The position numbers were made by a program, and so were the translations under genes. The notes under the pieces were generated by a model, which ran no database searches, had not been told where the DNA came from, and worked only from the letters and a program-made list of their open reading frames with translations. Below, in pieces: positions 7,784 to 15,464 of a DNA stretch of 47,631 nt. The first letter of the stretch is position 1. Every line of letters begins with the position of its first letter. The DNA comes from Clostridia bacterium (GTDB lineage Bacteria > Bacillota > TC1 > UBA5767), in contig DAOUPV010000009.1 of NCBI GenBank assembly GCA_030625965.1, positions 1 through 47,631 on the forward strand. Reading direction: 5' to 3'.

Positions 7784-10771
7784 ATGAACAGTCAGCTATG
7801 CGTACAGAACACACCTAACTTTTCTATGACATTGCAGAAGTCCTTGGACCGCCACGACATCTTGGTTTTTATGGGGATGCATGATTATTTCACCGCTTCA
7901 TTTTTTCAGGAGGTGTTGCCCTGGACTACAGATACGCCACTTAAAGTGTTGGATCCAACAGTAGTGCAAGGGAATCAGGTACATCTGAATTTCAGGGAAG
8001 AGGAACAAATCTACCTGCTTGATTTACGGAAAATTGAGTTCGAGAATGGAAACAAGAACTTTGTAGTGCGTATGGAGGAGATGAATGGCCGGCTACTGAT
8101 CTTATGTAATCAGGAGATGAACATCGAGATTCGGGAACGACCATCAAACCCAGCACCAGCCAACTTCATGCTGCAGGACCTGCGATTTGAGGAAAATGAA
8201 CTGAGAACGGCATTGAATGAACTGGGGATTGGTGAAAAGGAATGTGCGAGCTTATTCTCGTTGACGGATGGGGATGCAGCCTTAGTCCTGTATGTTCTGA
8301 ACAACTATAGGGATGTATCGGGGCTCAATATAGTGAAAGCCAAGAAGGATATCTTACGTACCTACACCTGGTTGTTGGAGAAGGGTTTTAGTACCGAGGA
8401 ATTAAAATGGATATGCCTGTTGCGCCATTTCGATAATTTGGATCTATCCGCACTGGATAAGCTCTGGCCAAATGATTTGAACAGGATCGGACTGATCTCT
8501 GGCTTATGTAATTTGGGTATGATCATCCAGCCCGAATGGGATACATGTAAATGTAGCGCCCCGCTGAGAATGACATTGGAGCGGTTGGCTTATATGATAT
8601 GCAACACAGATGAAAAGCAGCTGCAGGAAGAACTTGCTGTAAACTACATGCGCCAAACCGGGCAATGGGAGGAAGCGCTTAAACTGGTATCATCTGTAGA
8701 TCACCCCGTCATGTTGAATGAGGTTCTGCACGACATATTGTCCGATATAGATATTCTGTCGAACGCGGGAGCGATCAAGACCTGCTACGATATGTTGCAA
8801 GATAGAACATGGCCGAAGAGTCCCGAGACACTTTTGCTGAGCCTTCTTCATGAACATTATGCCGGGCAGTGCTCCGCCAAAGGATGCATCGCAGGACAAC
8901 TGGCAGGTATGTGGGATGAGTGTCTTGGCAAGCGGGAAAGATTCCTGACAACAGCGACAATCCTGATTGTCGCCACCTATTTGCAGCAAGGTATGGTCTC
9001 ACAAGCGGAGGAGTTTCTACAATCTACCTTACGAGGGATAGCGTTTGAGAATGATGAAAATCTGGCGCAGTTGGAGCTGATCAGCCTGTATATTCAGGGT
9101 ATTATGAATCTGGAATTCGGAGACCAGCAAAAAATCAGAAAAGCCAAATATGGCATCATGAGTCACGGGGACAGCCGGGTCTGGATGTTCTTCATGCAGA
9201 TGTTTTTTGAAGAAGATATATTCCTAATGCTATTCACATCTGAAGAATATGAGCACTTCTTGGATAAAGTGATGTCCGGGAAACGCAAGGGCCTTTCTGA
9301 AGAGCGGCGACTGGCCCACCAGATTTTTTATCACCTGTTTTGCATCCGTATGCGTCACTTTCCCGTGGATTCTGATGACCAGGAAGTGATGCTAGTACAT
9401 AAGATTGGAAGCAGCAATAGTGACTATATCAAGATGTGGGGTCATTACATGCTGGCGGTAGGCAAGCTCTCCCGCAACGAACTGAACTTGGCGGGAGCAC
9501 ATATTGATGAAATGCTGTACCATGTGCGCATGGTCGGTTGTCCCTCGATGCGCTTCAGGGGCCTTCTAACAGGAGCCCGTATCGCTGCCGAGAACAACCG
9601 TCTGGAGCGTTCGGAACGATTTCTCAATGATGCCAAAGCCATGGATGGATTTTACCAATGGGAATCTTTTGCCGCGCTTGTTGCTCAAGAAGAATCCATA
9701 TGGCATTATCTCCATGAGGACCCAGACAGTGCCATAGATTGTGCGCTAAGGATGTTATCGGTCAAGAGGAAAATGGGGAATGACTTGGGAATTCTGGAAT
9801 CCCTGATCCGTCTGAGCTCCATGCAAAGTAAGCAGGGAGGCAAGGAGGTAGATTTGGCTCGAAAAAATCTAATGGAAGCGGTATCCATTGCACGTAAGAA
9901 CAATGAAGTCGCTCTACTAGACAGGTATCTCGAAGAGCATCCTCATCTCATGGAATTGATGGAACTGGAAGGCTCGGGAGGGGAAGATCCCGGGAACCTC
10001 GAAGCCAGCAATCTGCATATCATGTTGTTTTCCGAGTGCCAGATTTGTCATGGAGACAAGGTCCTGAGAGAAGAGGATTGGCCGACCCGGAAGGTTAAGG
10101 GCATTTTTCAATATCTGCTGTTGCATTCAGAACAGCGCATTGCCAGGATTGCCTTGGCCAGGGAATTCTGGCCTGAGATCGGGGATGCCACACAAGCATT
10201 GGCCAATCTACGAGTGGCATTGAGCCTTCTCGGCAAGACCTTAGGCTTAGTGAATCTGGAACACATGCTCATGAGGAATAGACAGCGGGCCTGGTTGGAG
10301 ATTCCCGAAAAGGCCCGCATCGACTATCTCACTTTCCAGGAAAGCTACGAGGCGGGGAAAACCTGCTATAAGCAGAGAGATTACCGCAATGCCAAGAGAC
10401 ATTTCTCAGCAAGCCTGAAAGTATTGGAGAAGCCCTTCCTTAGTACACAGGTCAAAGATAAGTGGGCGGAGAAAGAAAAGGCTAAAGTAGCCAAGAAGAA
10501 GGAACGTTGTCAGTACTATTTGCTGCATATCGCTTTAGCCAATCAACAATATGCCAATGCCGTGGTATACTGTAAAAAGATGCTGGAGGAAAACAGTTAC
10601 CGGGAAGATATTTATCTAATACTCATTTCCACCTTGAAGAAACAGGGTAGGGTGGGCGAAGCCTTGGGGGCGTACAAGCGCTACAAGAAGATACTGAACG
10701 AGGAACTGAAACTCAGTCCCAGCAAGGACATGCTGGTGATGGAGAAGAAACTGGCAAATACCGTGTACTAG
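7784..10771 (+). CDS. SARP/MalT-type large transcriptional regulator with degenerate NTPase
   Basis: This 995-residue protein has the layout of STAND-type regulators. At the N-terminus, LQDLRFEENELRTALNEL and LFSLTDGDAALVL (about residues 130-175) match the segments that follow the NTPase core in MalT-like proteins (LxFTxxEA and TEGWAAGLQL). The residues where a Walker A loop should be (LVFMGMHDYF) contain no GxxGxGK, so ATP binding is probably lost. A long helical TPR-like middle follows. Near residues 745-830 is an OmpR-type winged helix, and residues 840-990 form a bacterial transcriptional activator (BTAD) TPR domain with the ending EDIYLILISTLKKQGRVGEAL. The ribosome site AGGAGG is ideal. 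The target is unknown; the secreted hydrolase 11 bp downstream is a candidate. Confidence 0.85.
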   Translation: MNSQLCVQNTPNFSMTLQKSLDRHDILVFMGMHDYFTASFFQEVLPWTTDTPLKVLDPTVVQGNQVHLNFREEEQIYLLDLRKIEFENGNKNFVVRMEEMNGRLLILCNQEMNIEIRERPSNPAPANFMLQDLRFEENELRTALNELGIGEKECASLFSLTDGDAALVLYVLNNYRDVSGLNIVKAKKDILRTYTWLLEKGFSTEELKWICLLRHFDNLDLSALDKLWPNDLNRIGLISGLCNLGMIIQPEWDTCKCSAPLRMTLERLAYMICNTDEKQLQEELAVNYMRQTGQWEEALKLVSSVDHPVMLNEVLHDILSDIDILSNAGAIKTCYDMLQDRTWPKSPETLLLSLLHEHYAGQCSAKGCIAGQLAGMWDECLGKRERFLTTATILIVATYLQQGMVSQAEEFLQSTLRGIAFENDENLAQLELISLYIQGIMNLEFGDQQKIRKAKYGIMSHGDSRVWMFFMQMFFEEDIFLMLFTSEEYEHFLDKVMSGKRKGLSEERRLAHQIFYHLFCIRMRHFPVDSDDQEVMLVHKIGSSNSDYIKMWGHYMLAVGKLSRNELNLAGAHIDEMLYHVRMVGCPSMRFRGLLTGARIAAENNRLERSERFLNDAKAMDGFYQWESFAALVAQEESIWHYLHEDPDSAIDCALRMLSVKRKMGNDLGILESLIRLSSMQSKQGGKEVDLARKNLMEAVSIARKNNEVALLDRYLEEHPHLMELMELEGSGGEDPGNLEASNLHIMLFSECQICHGDKVLREEDWPTRKVKGIFQYLLLHSEQRIARIALAREFWPEIGDATQALANLRVALSLLGKTLGLVNLEHMLMRNRQRAWLEIPEKARIDYLTFQESYEAGKTCYKQRDYRNAKRHFSASLKVLEKPFLSTQVKDKWAEKEKAKVAKKKERCQYYLLHIALANQQYANAVVYCKKMLEENSYREDIYLILISTLKKQGRVGEALGAYKRYKKILNEELKLSPSKDMLVMEKKLANTVY

Positions 10772-10782
10772 AAAGGTCCGAC

Positions 10783-11607
10783 ATGAATCGTTTTCTGCGA
10801 CTGTCTATCTTGCTCATTCTGATCATATTGTTATTTCCGACACCATGCCTGGCTTCTAATGCGTCGGTTACACTGAGCGTAAACCAACAACAGATAGAAA
10901 TGGATACCATGGGATACATTGAAAGTGGACGGACATACCTGCCGATCCGCTTCCTGGTCCAGGCGCTGGGTGCCAGGGATATCACCTGGCACGCCCAAGA
11001 GCAAATGGCGCTGATTACTACGGCGGATAACCAGCTGCTAAGACTTAGCGCAGGAGGAAGCGCAGCTTCCATAGATGAGAATCCGATTACCTTTAGTAAA
11101 GCGCTACCGTTCCATGATGGCCGGCTGTTTGTTCCCATATCAGAATTGAAGGATTATCTGGGTTTCAGTATATCTTACGATCCGCAGACCATCCATGTGA
11201 ATATCCAGAAACAGGGTATCGTGATCAATCCGGAATTGGTAGCAGCCCCCATTGATGAAGAAACATGGCTCTGGTTGGCCCGCATCGTCGAAGTGGAAGC
11301 CATGGGTCAGCCCATGGAGAACAAGATTGCAGTTGCCAATGTGGTACTCAACCGGGTGAAAAGCGATGATTTTCCCGATACGGTCTATGATGTGATCTTC
11401 CAGATTGATGTGCATACCCAGTTTCCGCCAGCTTATAAGGATGGATTTAGGGAAATTGTTCCATCGGATGCCAGCATGCAGGCTTCCAAAGCCGCTCTGC
11501 AAGGTGTCAACAACATAGAAGATTGCCTGTTTTTCAACAACCGTCCGTTTTCCGGGATGCAGGACCGCTTGCACAAGGTGCTCAACGGAGAATACTTCTA
11601 TCACTGA
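10783..11607 (+). CDS. Secreted cell-wall hydrolase with copper amine oxidase-like N-domain
   Basis: The 274-residue product has a signal peptide (residues 1-25, LLILIILLFPTPCLA). It is followed by a copper amine oxidase N-terminal-like domain (about 28-150, YLPIRFLVQALG and FVPISELKDYLG), a non-catalytic surface domain common in Clostridia. The C-terminal third is a SleB/CwlJ-type hydrolase_2 domain (LARIVEVEAMGQP, NKIAVANVVLNRV), in which the Glu of VEAMG is the probable catalytic residue. Such enzymes cleave peptidoglycan, in spores or vegetative walls. It follows the large regulator by 11 bp and is probably cotranscribed with it. The next promoter begins right after its stop. Confidence 0.88.
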   Translation: MNRFLRLSILLILIILLFPTPCLASNASVTLSVNQQQIEMDTMGYIESGRTYLPIRFLVQALGARDITWHAQEQMALITTADNQLLRLSAGGSAASIDENPITFSKALPFHDGRLFVPISELKDYLGFSISYDPQTIHVNIQKQGIVINPELVAAPIDEETWLWLARIVEVEAMGQPMENKIAVANVVLNRVKSDDFPDTVYDVIFQIDVHTQFPPAYKDGFREIVPSDASMQASKAALQGVNNIEDCLFFNNRPFSGMQDRLHKVLNGEYFYH

Positions 11608-11618
11608 TAAAATTGCTG

Positions 11619-11647
11619 TTGCATTTCTTACGGCCATAGCATATAAT
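11619..11647 (+). promoter_or_regulatory. Promoter of pyrBI
   Basis: TTGCAT (11619-11624) and TATAAT (11642-11647) are separated by 17 bp. Transcription would start near 11654, giving a leader of about 115 nt that holds the attenuator. Confidence 0.8.
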
Positions 11648-11667
11648 TCTTATGAAGTAACTTTAAG

Positions 11668-11746
11668 CTAGTACGAGATACTAGAAAGGGACCTGACTAA
11701 TTCGTGTAGCATTATGCCTTTCTCGTCTCGGGAGAGGCATTTTTTT
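11668..11746 (+). promoter_or_regulatory. pyrBI leader attenuator with mutually exclusive hairpins
   Basis: Three structures compete. A terminator has arms 11714-11724 and 11730-11740 and a run of T to 11746. An antiterminator pairs CGAGA (11674-11678) with TCTCG (11726-11730) and AGAAAGG (11683-11689) with CCTTTCT (11717-11723). An upstream hairpin, CTAGTA-CGAGA-TACTAG (11668-11684), would free the terminator. This is the logic of PyrR-controlled attenuators, and the loop (ACGAGA) loosely resembles the PyrR-loop consensus CNGNGA. No pyrR is in the window, so the sensor is inferred. Confidence 0.65.
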
Positions 11747-11769
11747 ATGAGTATGTACAAGGAGGTACT

Positions 11770-12690
11770 ATGTTAAAAGGCAAACACCTGATTGAACCGT
11801 TTGATTTTAGCCTTGAGGAACTGGAGCAAGTTTTTGATCTGGCGGATGGGATCATCCTAGCCCCGGAAAACTATCTTGACGTGTGCAAGGGGAAGATTTT
11901 GGCTACATTATTCTATGAGCCCTCGACAAGAACGCGGTTTTCCTTCGAGGCCGCCATGCAGAGGCTTGGTGGACAGATCATCGGCTTCGACGATCCCAAC
12001 ACATCTTCGGCAGCCAAAGGAGAATCACTGTCTGATACCATACGCACGATCGCCTGTTATGCGGATGTCTCGGTATTAAGACATCCCAGGGAAGGAACGG
12101 CGAAACTGGCCTCCAAGTACACAGACATGCCGGTCATTAATGCAGGAGATGGCGGGCATCAGCACCCTACCCAGACATTGACCGATTTACTGACTATCCG
12201 TAAGTATCACAAGGAAATCAAGAATCTGACAGTCGGTGTTTGCGGAGACCTGAAGTTCGGCCGCACCATCCACTCACTGGTCAAGGCTCTGTCCAGATAT
12301 GAGAACATCCATTTCAAGATGATTTCTCCGGAAGAGCTGCGGATGCCCAAATACATCCTAGAGGATTTGGAGGATGGCAGCTATGAGATTACCGACAACC
12401 TGGAAACATCAATTGGAGATGTGGACATCCTCTATATGTCCAGAGTGCAAAGAGAACGATTCGTATCGGAAGACGAGTACCAGCGGCTGAAAGATTTCTT
12501 CATTTTGGATAAAACCAAGATGGAACTGGCCAAAGAGGACATGATCGTCATGCACCCGCTGCCTCGTGTCAATGAGATCTCCAAGGAAATCGATTCGGAC
12601 AAGCGCTGCATCTACTTCGAGCAGGCCAGATTTGGTATGTTCGTACGTATGGCGCTGATCATGAAGCTACTGGGTGTTGCGATTGCGTAG
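11770..12690 (+). CDS. pyrB: Aspartate carbamoyltransferase catalytic chain
   Basis: PyrB joins carbamoyl phosphate and aspartate to give N-carbamoyl-L-aspartate, the first committed step of pyrimidine synthesis. The 306-residue product has the carbamoyl phosphate signature [13 protein letters not shown] (residues 47-59), the [12 protein letters not shown] segment, the aspartate-loop [15 protein letters not shown] and [13 protein letters not shown] 11770 has AAGGAGG at good spacing. The stop lies 13 bp before the pyrI start, so the two subunits are made together, forming an ATCase of the E. coli type with a regulatory chain. Regulation is by the leader attenuator. Confidence 0.97.
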   Translation: MLKGKHLIEPFDFSLEELEQVFDLADGIILAPENYLDVCKGKILATLFYEPSTRTRFSFEAAMQRLGGQIIGFDDPNTSSAAKGESLSDTIRTIACYADVSVLRHPREGTAKLASKYTDMPVINAGDGGHQHPTQTLTDLLTIRKYHKEIKNLTVGVCGDLKFGRTIHSLVKALSRYENIHFKMISPEELRMPKYILEDLEDGSYEITDNLETSIGDVDILYMSRVQRERFVSEDEYQRLKDFFILDKTKMELAKEDMIVMHPLPRVNEISKEIDSDKRCIYFEQARFGMFVRMALIMKLLGVAIA

Positions 12691-12703
12691 AAAGGGGAAG
12701 GCT

Positions 12704-13126
12704 ATGATTAATGTATCGAAACTGAAAAAAGGCGTTGTCATTGACCATATCGAGGCCAACAAAGGCTACAAGATTTTCAACCAGCTGAAGTTGGATGAGA
12801 GCGAGGATGTGGTAGTTCTGATGCGTAACGTACCATCCCAGAAGATGGGCAAAAAGGACCTAATAAAAATCGAGAATGATATCAATGTGGATCTGACCGT
12901 GCTCGGACTCATTGACCCCAACGTGACTGTGAATGTAGTGGAAAACGGAGAACGGGTCAATAAGATCAAGCTCTCCCTACCTGAAAAAGTGATGGGTATT
13001 ATGGAGTGCAAGAATCCTCGCTGCATCAGCAAACATGAGAATGTTGGCGAAATCGGTTTTACTTTGGTGGATGCTGGTGAAAAATTATACCGCTGCGAGT
13101 ACTGCGACGCCAGAACTTCATTATAA
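12704..13126 (+). CDS. pyrI: Aspartate carbamoyltransferase regulatory chain
   Basis: PyrI is the allosteric subunit that binds CTP/ATP and links PyrB trimers. The 140-residue product has the N-terminal nucleotide-binding region (INVSKLKKGVVIDHI) and a C-terminal zinc domain with four Cys as CKNPRC and CEYC. I start at ATG 12704, with AAAGGGGA upstream, rather than at the in-frame ATG-like start at 12674 inside pyrB. It is the last gene of the operon; the hairpin at 13133-13182 follows. Confidence 0.96.
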   Translation: MINVSKLKKGVVIDHIEANKGYKIFNQLKLDESEDVVVLMRNVPSQKMGKKDLIKIENDINVDLTVLGLIDPNVTVNVVENGERVNKIKLSLPEKVMGIMECKNPRCISKHENVGEIGFTLVDAGEKLYRCEYCDARTSL

Positions 13127-13132
13127 GGGGAT

Positions 13133-13182
13133 GAAAAAACGCCAAGCTATGCTATAATTGTCGGGTATGGAGGCGTTTTTTC
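13133..13182 (+). terminator. Hairpin after pyrI overlapping the next gene's ribosome site
   Basis: GAAAAAACGCC (13133-13143) is complementary to GGCGTTTTTTC (13172-13182), with a 28-nt loop. The right arm ends in a T run, so it can terminate pyrBI transcripts. It also contains part of the GGAGG ribosome site (13169-13173) of the acetyltransferase gene that starts at 13183, so read-through mRNA would hide that site. Confidence 0.65.
13150..13158 (+). promoter_or_regulatory. Extended -10 promoter for the acetyltransferase gene
   Basis: TGC-TATAAT lies in the loop of the preceding hairpin. A start near 13165 would give mRNA lacking the left arm, so the ribosome site would be free. No good -35 is visible. 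Confidence 0.5.
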
Positions 13183-13692
13183 ATGGAATTCTTTTTAAAG
13201 ACCGAAAGGTTGGGGCTGCAGAAACTGACGATGCAACACATAGACCAAGTGAAATCGGTATTGCAGGATGAAGAGATCATGTTTTTTTCCGCCAGCGGAG
13301 TCAAGAACGATGGCGAAGTCAAAGACTACATCATTCATAGCATGTCGGATTATCAGGAAGGCTATGGCCAATATGCAGCTTATGAGCTGGCGACCGGAGA
13401 ATTTATAGGCGTGGCGGGATATTTTTCCTTCCTATATGAAGAGCATGCGGATCTTGAAATCAATTACCGGCTGCTTCGTCCCTATCGCGGCAAAGGATAT
13501 GCTTCGGAGCTTGCTAAAAAATTGGCGGACTACGCGTTGGAGGATCTGGGTTACCAGAGAGTGTTCGGACTTGTCGATAAGCGGAATTTGGCCTCCAGAA
13601 AAGTGTTGGAAAAGGCTGGTATGCAGACTCTCGGAGAATATTATTATCATGAGCGCAAGACGTTGCTCTACCGTAGGCATAAAAAAGCTTAA
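13183..13692 (+). CDS. GNAT-family N-acetyltransferase (RimJ/RimL type)
   Basis: The 169-residue product resembles the RimJ/RimL branch of GNAT acetyltransferases, which move acetyl from acetyl-CoA to protein N-termini or small amines. It opens LKTERLGLQKLTMQHIDQV. It has the GVAGYFSF strand, the acetyl-CoA loop LLRPYRGKGYASELAKKLADYA (R/QxxGxG/A type) and the closing NLASRKVLEKAGMQTLGE segment typical of this branch. The substrate cannot be told from sequence. ATG 13183 has GGAGG nine bases upstream, in the arm of the preceding hairpin. It is monocistronic, followed by a perfect 15-bp hairpin. Confidence 0.88.
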   Translation: MEFFLKTERLGLQKLTMQHIDQVKSVLQDEEIMFFSASGVKNDGEVKDYIIHSMSDYQEGYGQYAAYELATGEFIGVAGYFSFLYEEHADLEINYRLLRPYRGKGYASELAKKLADYALEDLGYQRVFGLVDKRNLASRKVLEKAGMQTLGEYYYHERKTLLYRRHKKA

Positions 13693-13700
13693 TGTAAGAT

Positions 13701-13733
13701 ATTAAGGGCGAATTCTTGGAATTCGCCCTTAAT
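13701..13733. terminator. Perfect 15-bp hairpin after the acetyltransferase gene
   Basis: ATTAAGGGCGAATTC (13701-13715) pairs perfectly with 13719-13733 around the loop TTG. A short AT-rich tract follows rather than a long T run. Confidence 0.7.
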
Positions 13734-13752
13734 TATTAATAATTGCTTAAAT

Positions 13753-13805
13753 ATTTAACTATTTTGTTAAATGCTATTGAAAATTAGTACGTCTAGATAT
13801 ATAGT
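13753..13805 (+). promoter_or_regulatory. Promoter with upstream operator-like palindrome for the PLP enzyme
   Basis: TTGAAA (13777-13782) and TATAGT (13800-13805) are 17 bp apart. An inverted repeat, ATTTAAC-N6-GTTAAAT (13753-13772), ends four bases before the -35 box, in the position of an activator or repressor site. The leader is short (about 38 nt) and ends in a strong AGGAGG (13836-13841). Confidence 0.65.
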
Positions 13806-13849
13806 ATCTTTAGGTTATAAATTGATTTTAATCACAGGAGGAAATAAAA

Positions 13850-15337
13850 ATGTACGAGTTAATTGATTTAACAGTCAACGACGAACAACTAAAGAAAACC
13901 GTTGAGCGTGCGAAGGAAAGAAATATTGTAATTCCTACGTTTGCTCAAATGAAAGACCCCAACTTGCTGCCTGATAAAGTGAAAGCTAAATTGGCTGAAG
14001 TTGGTCTGTGGGATCTGAATCCCTTGAACTTGTTCCGTGTTACATGGAAGAACGAAGCCAATCCTGAGGGTGGCGGATTTGTAGATGTTCCTAACTACAT
14101 CGAGCTTCCTAAAGCCATCACTGGCGTTGACGCCAAGATTATTGCTATGGCAGGAAAATACTTCCCAACCGGCTCACACAAAGTAGGCCCTTCCGTAGGT
14201 TGTTTGGTTCCCAGACTGGTAACCGGTCAATTTGATCCTACCTATCATCAGGCTGTATGGCCCTCTACCGGTAACTACTGCCGTGGCGGCGCATTTGACG
14301 CCAACCTGTTGGGTTGCGAGTCCATCGCTATCCTTCCGGAAGAGATGAGCCAAGAGCGTTTTGACTGGTTGAAAGACGTAGCTGGCGAAGTTATCGCTAC
14401 TCCTGGCTGTGAGTCTAACGTTAAAGAAATCTATGACAAAACTTGGGAACTGATTGAGACCAGAGACAACGTAATGATCTTCAACCAGTTTGCTGAATTT
14501 GGTAACTGCTTGTGGCACTACACTGTAACTGGTGACGGCCTGAAATGCATGATCGACGACGCTATGGGCGAAAACGACAAGTTCTTCGGTTCATGTTTCA
14601 CTTCCGGTTCTGCAGGAACTACTCACGCTGGTGAGTATCTGAAGACTGTATACCCCGGCGCCAAGCTGGCAGTCGGTGAAGCTACTCAGTGCCCGACTCT
14701 GCTGAACAACGGTTTCGGTGGTCACAGAATCGAAGGTATCGGCGACAAGCACGTACCTTGGATCCACAACTTGAGAGCAACTGACATGATCGTCGCTATC
14801 GATGACGAAGACTCATTGGCAATGCTGAGACTCTTCAATGAGCCTGCTGGTCAAGAGTACCTGAAGTCACAAGGCGTAGATGCTGACCTAGTAGCTAAAT
14901 TATCATGGGTAGGTATCTCCAGTGCTGCCAACATCGCTATGGCAATCAAGATGGCTAAATACTACGAGCTGGGCGAGAACGATGTTATCGCTACCGTTCT
15001 GACTGACTCCGCTGAAATGTACGGATCTAGATTGGCTGAGATGAAGGAAGAAAGAGGCGGCAAGTACGATGTACAAGACGCAGCTATCGACCACGCAGCA
15101 AACGTACTGGGTCTTAAGACTGATGAGATGGAAGAACTTACTTACCTCACCAGAAAGAGAATCCACAACCTGAAGTACTACACTTGGATCGAGCAGCAAG
15201 CCAAAGATGTAGAAGAGCTGAACGCTCAGTGGTACAATCCTGAAGAGTACTGGGGCCAAATCCCTGCGTACGCTGACAAGATTGATGCATTAATCAACAA
15301 GTTCAACGATATGACTGGTGTACTCGAAAACATGTAA
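13850..15337 (+). CDS. Fold-type II PLP-dependent enzyme of unknown substrate
   Basis: The 495-residue product belongs to the tryptophan synthase beta/cysteine synthase superfamily. PTGSHKVGPSVG (about residues 107-118) holds the PLP Schiff-base Lys in the usual S-x-K setting. WPSTGNYCRGGA and the phosphate cup SGSAGTTHAGEYL also fit the fold. It is longer than cysteine synthase and lacks the TrpB signature, so I do not call it TrpB despite TRAP being encoded nearby. Strong promoter, perfect ribosome site, clean terminator and a biased set of codons (GGC, CTG, AAC, GAC dominate) suggest heavy expression, as for a catabolic enzyme of amino-acid fermentation. It could be a lyase, thiolase or beta-replacement enzyme. 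Confidence 0.8.
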   Translation: MYELIDLTVNDEQLKKTVERAKERNIVIPTFAQMKDPNLLPDKVKAKLAEVGLWDLNPLNLFRVTWKNEANPEGGGFVDVPNYIELPKAITGVDAKIIAMAGKYFPTGSHKVGPSVGCLVPRLVTGQFDPTYHQAVWPSTGNYCRGGAFDANLLGCESIAILPEEMSQERFDWLKDVAGEVIATPGCESNVKEIYDKTWELIETRDNVMIFNQFAEFGNCLWHYTVTGDGLKCMIDDAMGENDKFFGSCFTSGSAGTTHAGEYLKTVYPGAKLAVGEATQCPTLLNNGFGGHRIEGIGDKHVPWIHNLRATDMIVAIDDEDSLAMLRLFNEPAGQEYLKSQGVDADLVAKLSWVGISSAANIAMAIKMAKYYELGENDVIATVLTDSAEMYGSRLAEMKEERGGKYDVQDAAIDHAANVLGLKTDEMEELTYLTRKRIHNLKYYTWIEQQAKDVEELNAQWYNPEEYWGQIPAYADKIDALINKFNDMTGVLENM

Positions 15338-15344
15338 TTAACTT

Positions 15345-15374
15345 AAAGGACTTGCCTCGGCAAGTCCTTTTTTT
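15345..15374 (+). terminator. Intrinsic terminator of the PLP enzyme gene
   Basis: AAAGGACTTGC (15345-15355) pairs with 15360-15370 around CTCG, followed by T to 15374. Confidence 0.93.
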
Positions 15375-15398
15375 GTGTCAGTAGAACCTATTGGTAGC

Positions 15399-15436
15399 AA
15401 AAAAAACAGCCGTTCTTCAATGAAGAGTGGCTGTTT
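15399..15436 (-). terminator. Terminator of the helicase gene
   Basis: AAACAGCC and TTCTTCA (15404-15419) pair with 15421-15436 with two mismatches. On the minus strand it is followed by the T run complementary to the A tract at 15399-15406. It faces the PLP-gene terminator, so the two genes converge. Confidence 0.85.
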
Positions 15437-15464
15437 CGTATGCATTCTCAGTTTTTATATGTGT

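Noticed and set aside
13783-13815. TRAP-binding site upstream of the PLP enzyme (several TAG triplets)
   Set aside because: Only four triplets with 5-6 base spacers lie there, mostly upstream of the expected transcription start; TRAP needs many triplets spaced by 2-3 bases.
13850-15337. Naming the PLP enzyme TrpB
   Set aside because: It is about 100 residues longer than TrpB, has no trpA neighbour, and shows a different loop around the PLP Lys.
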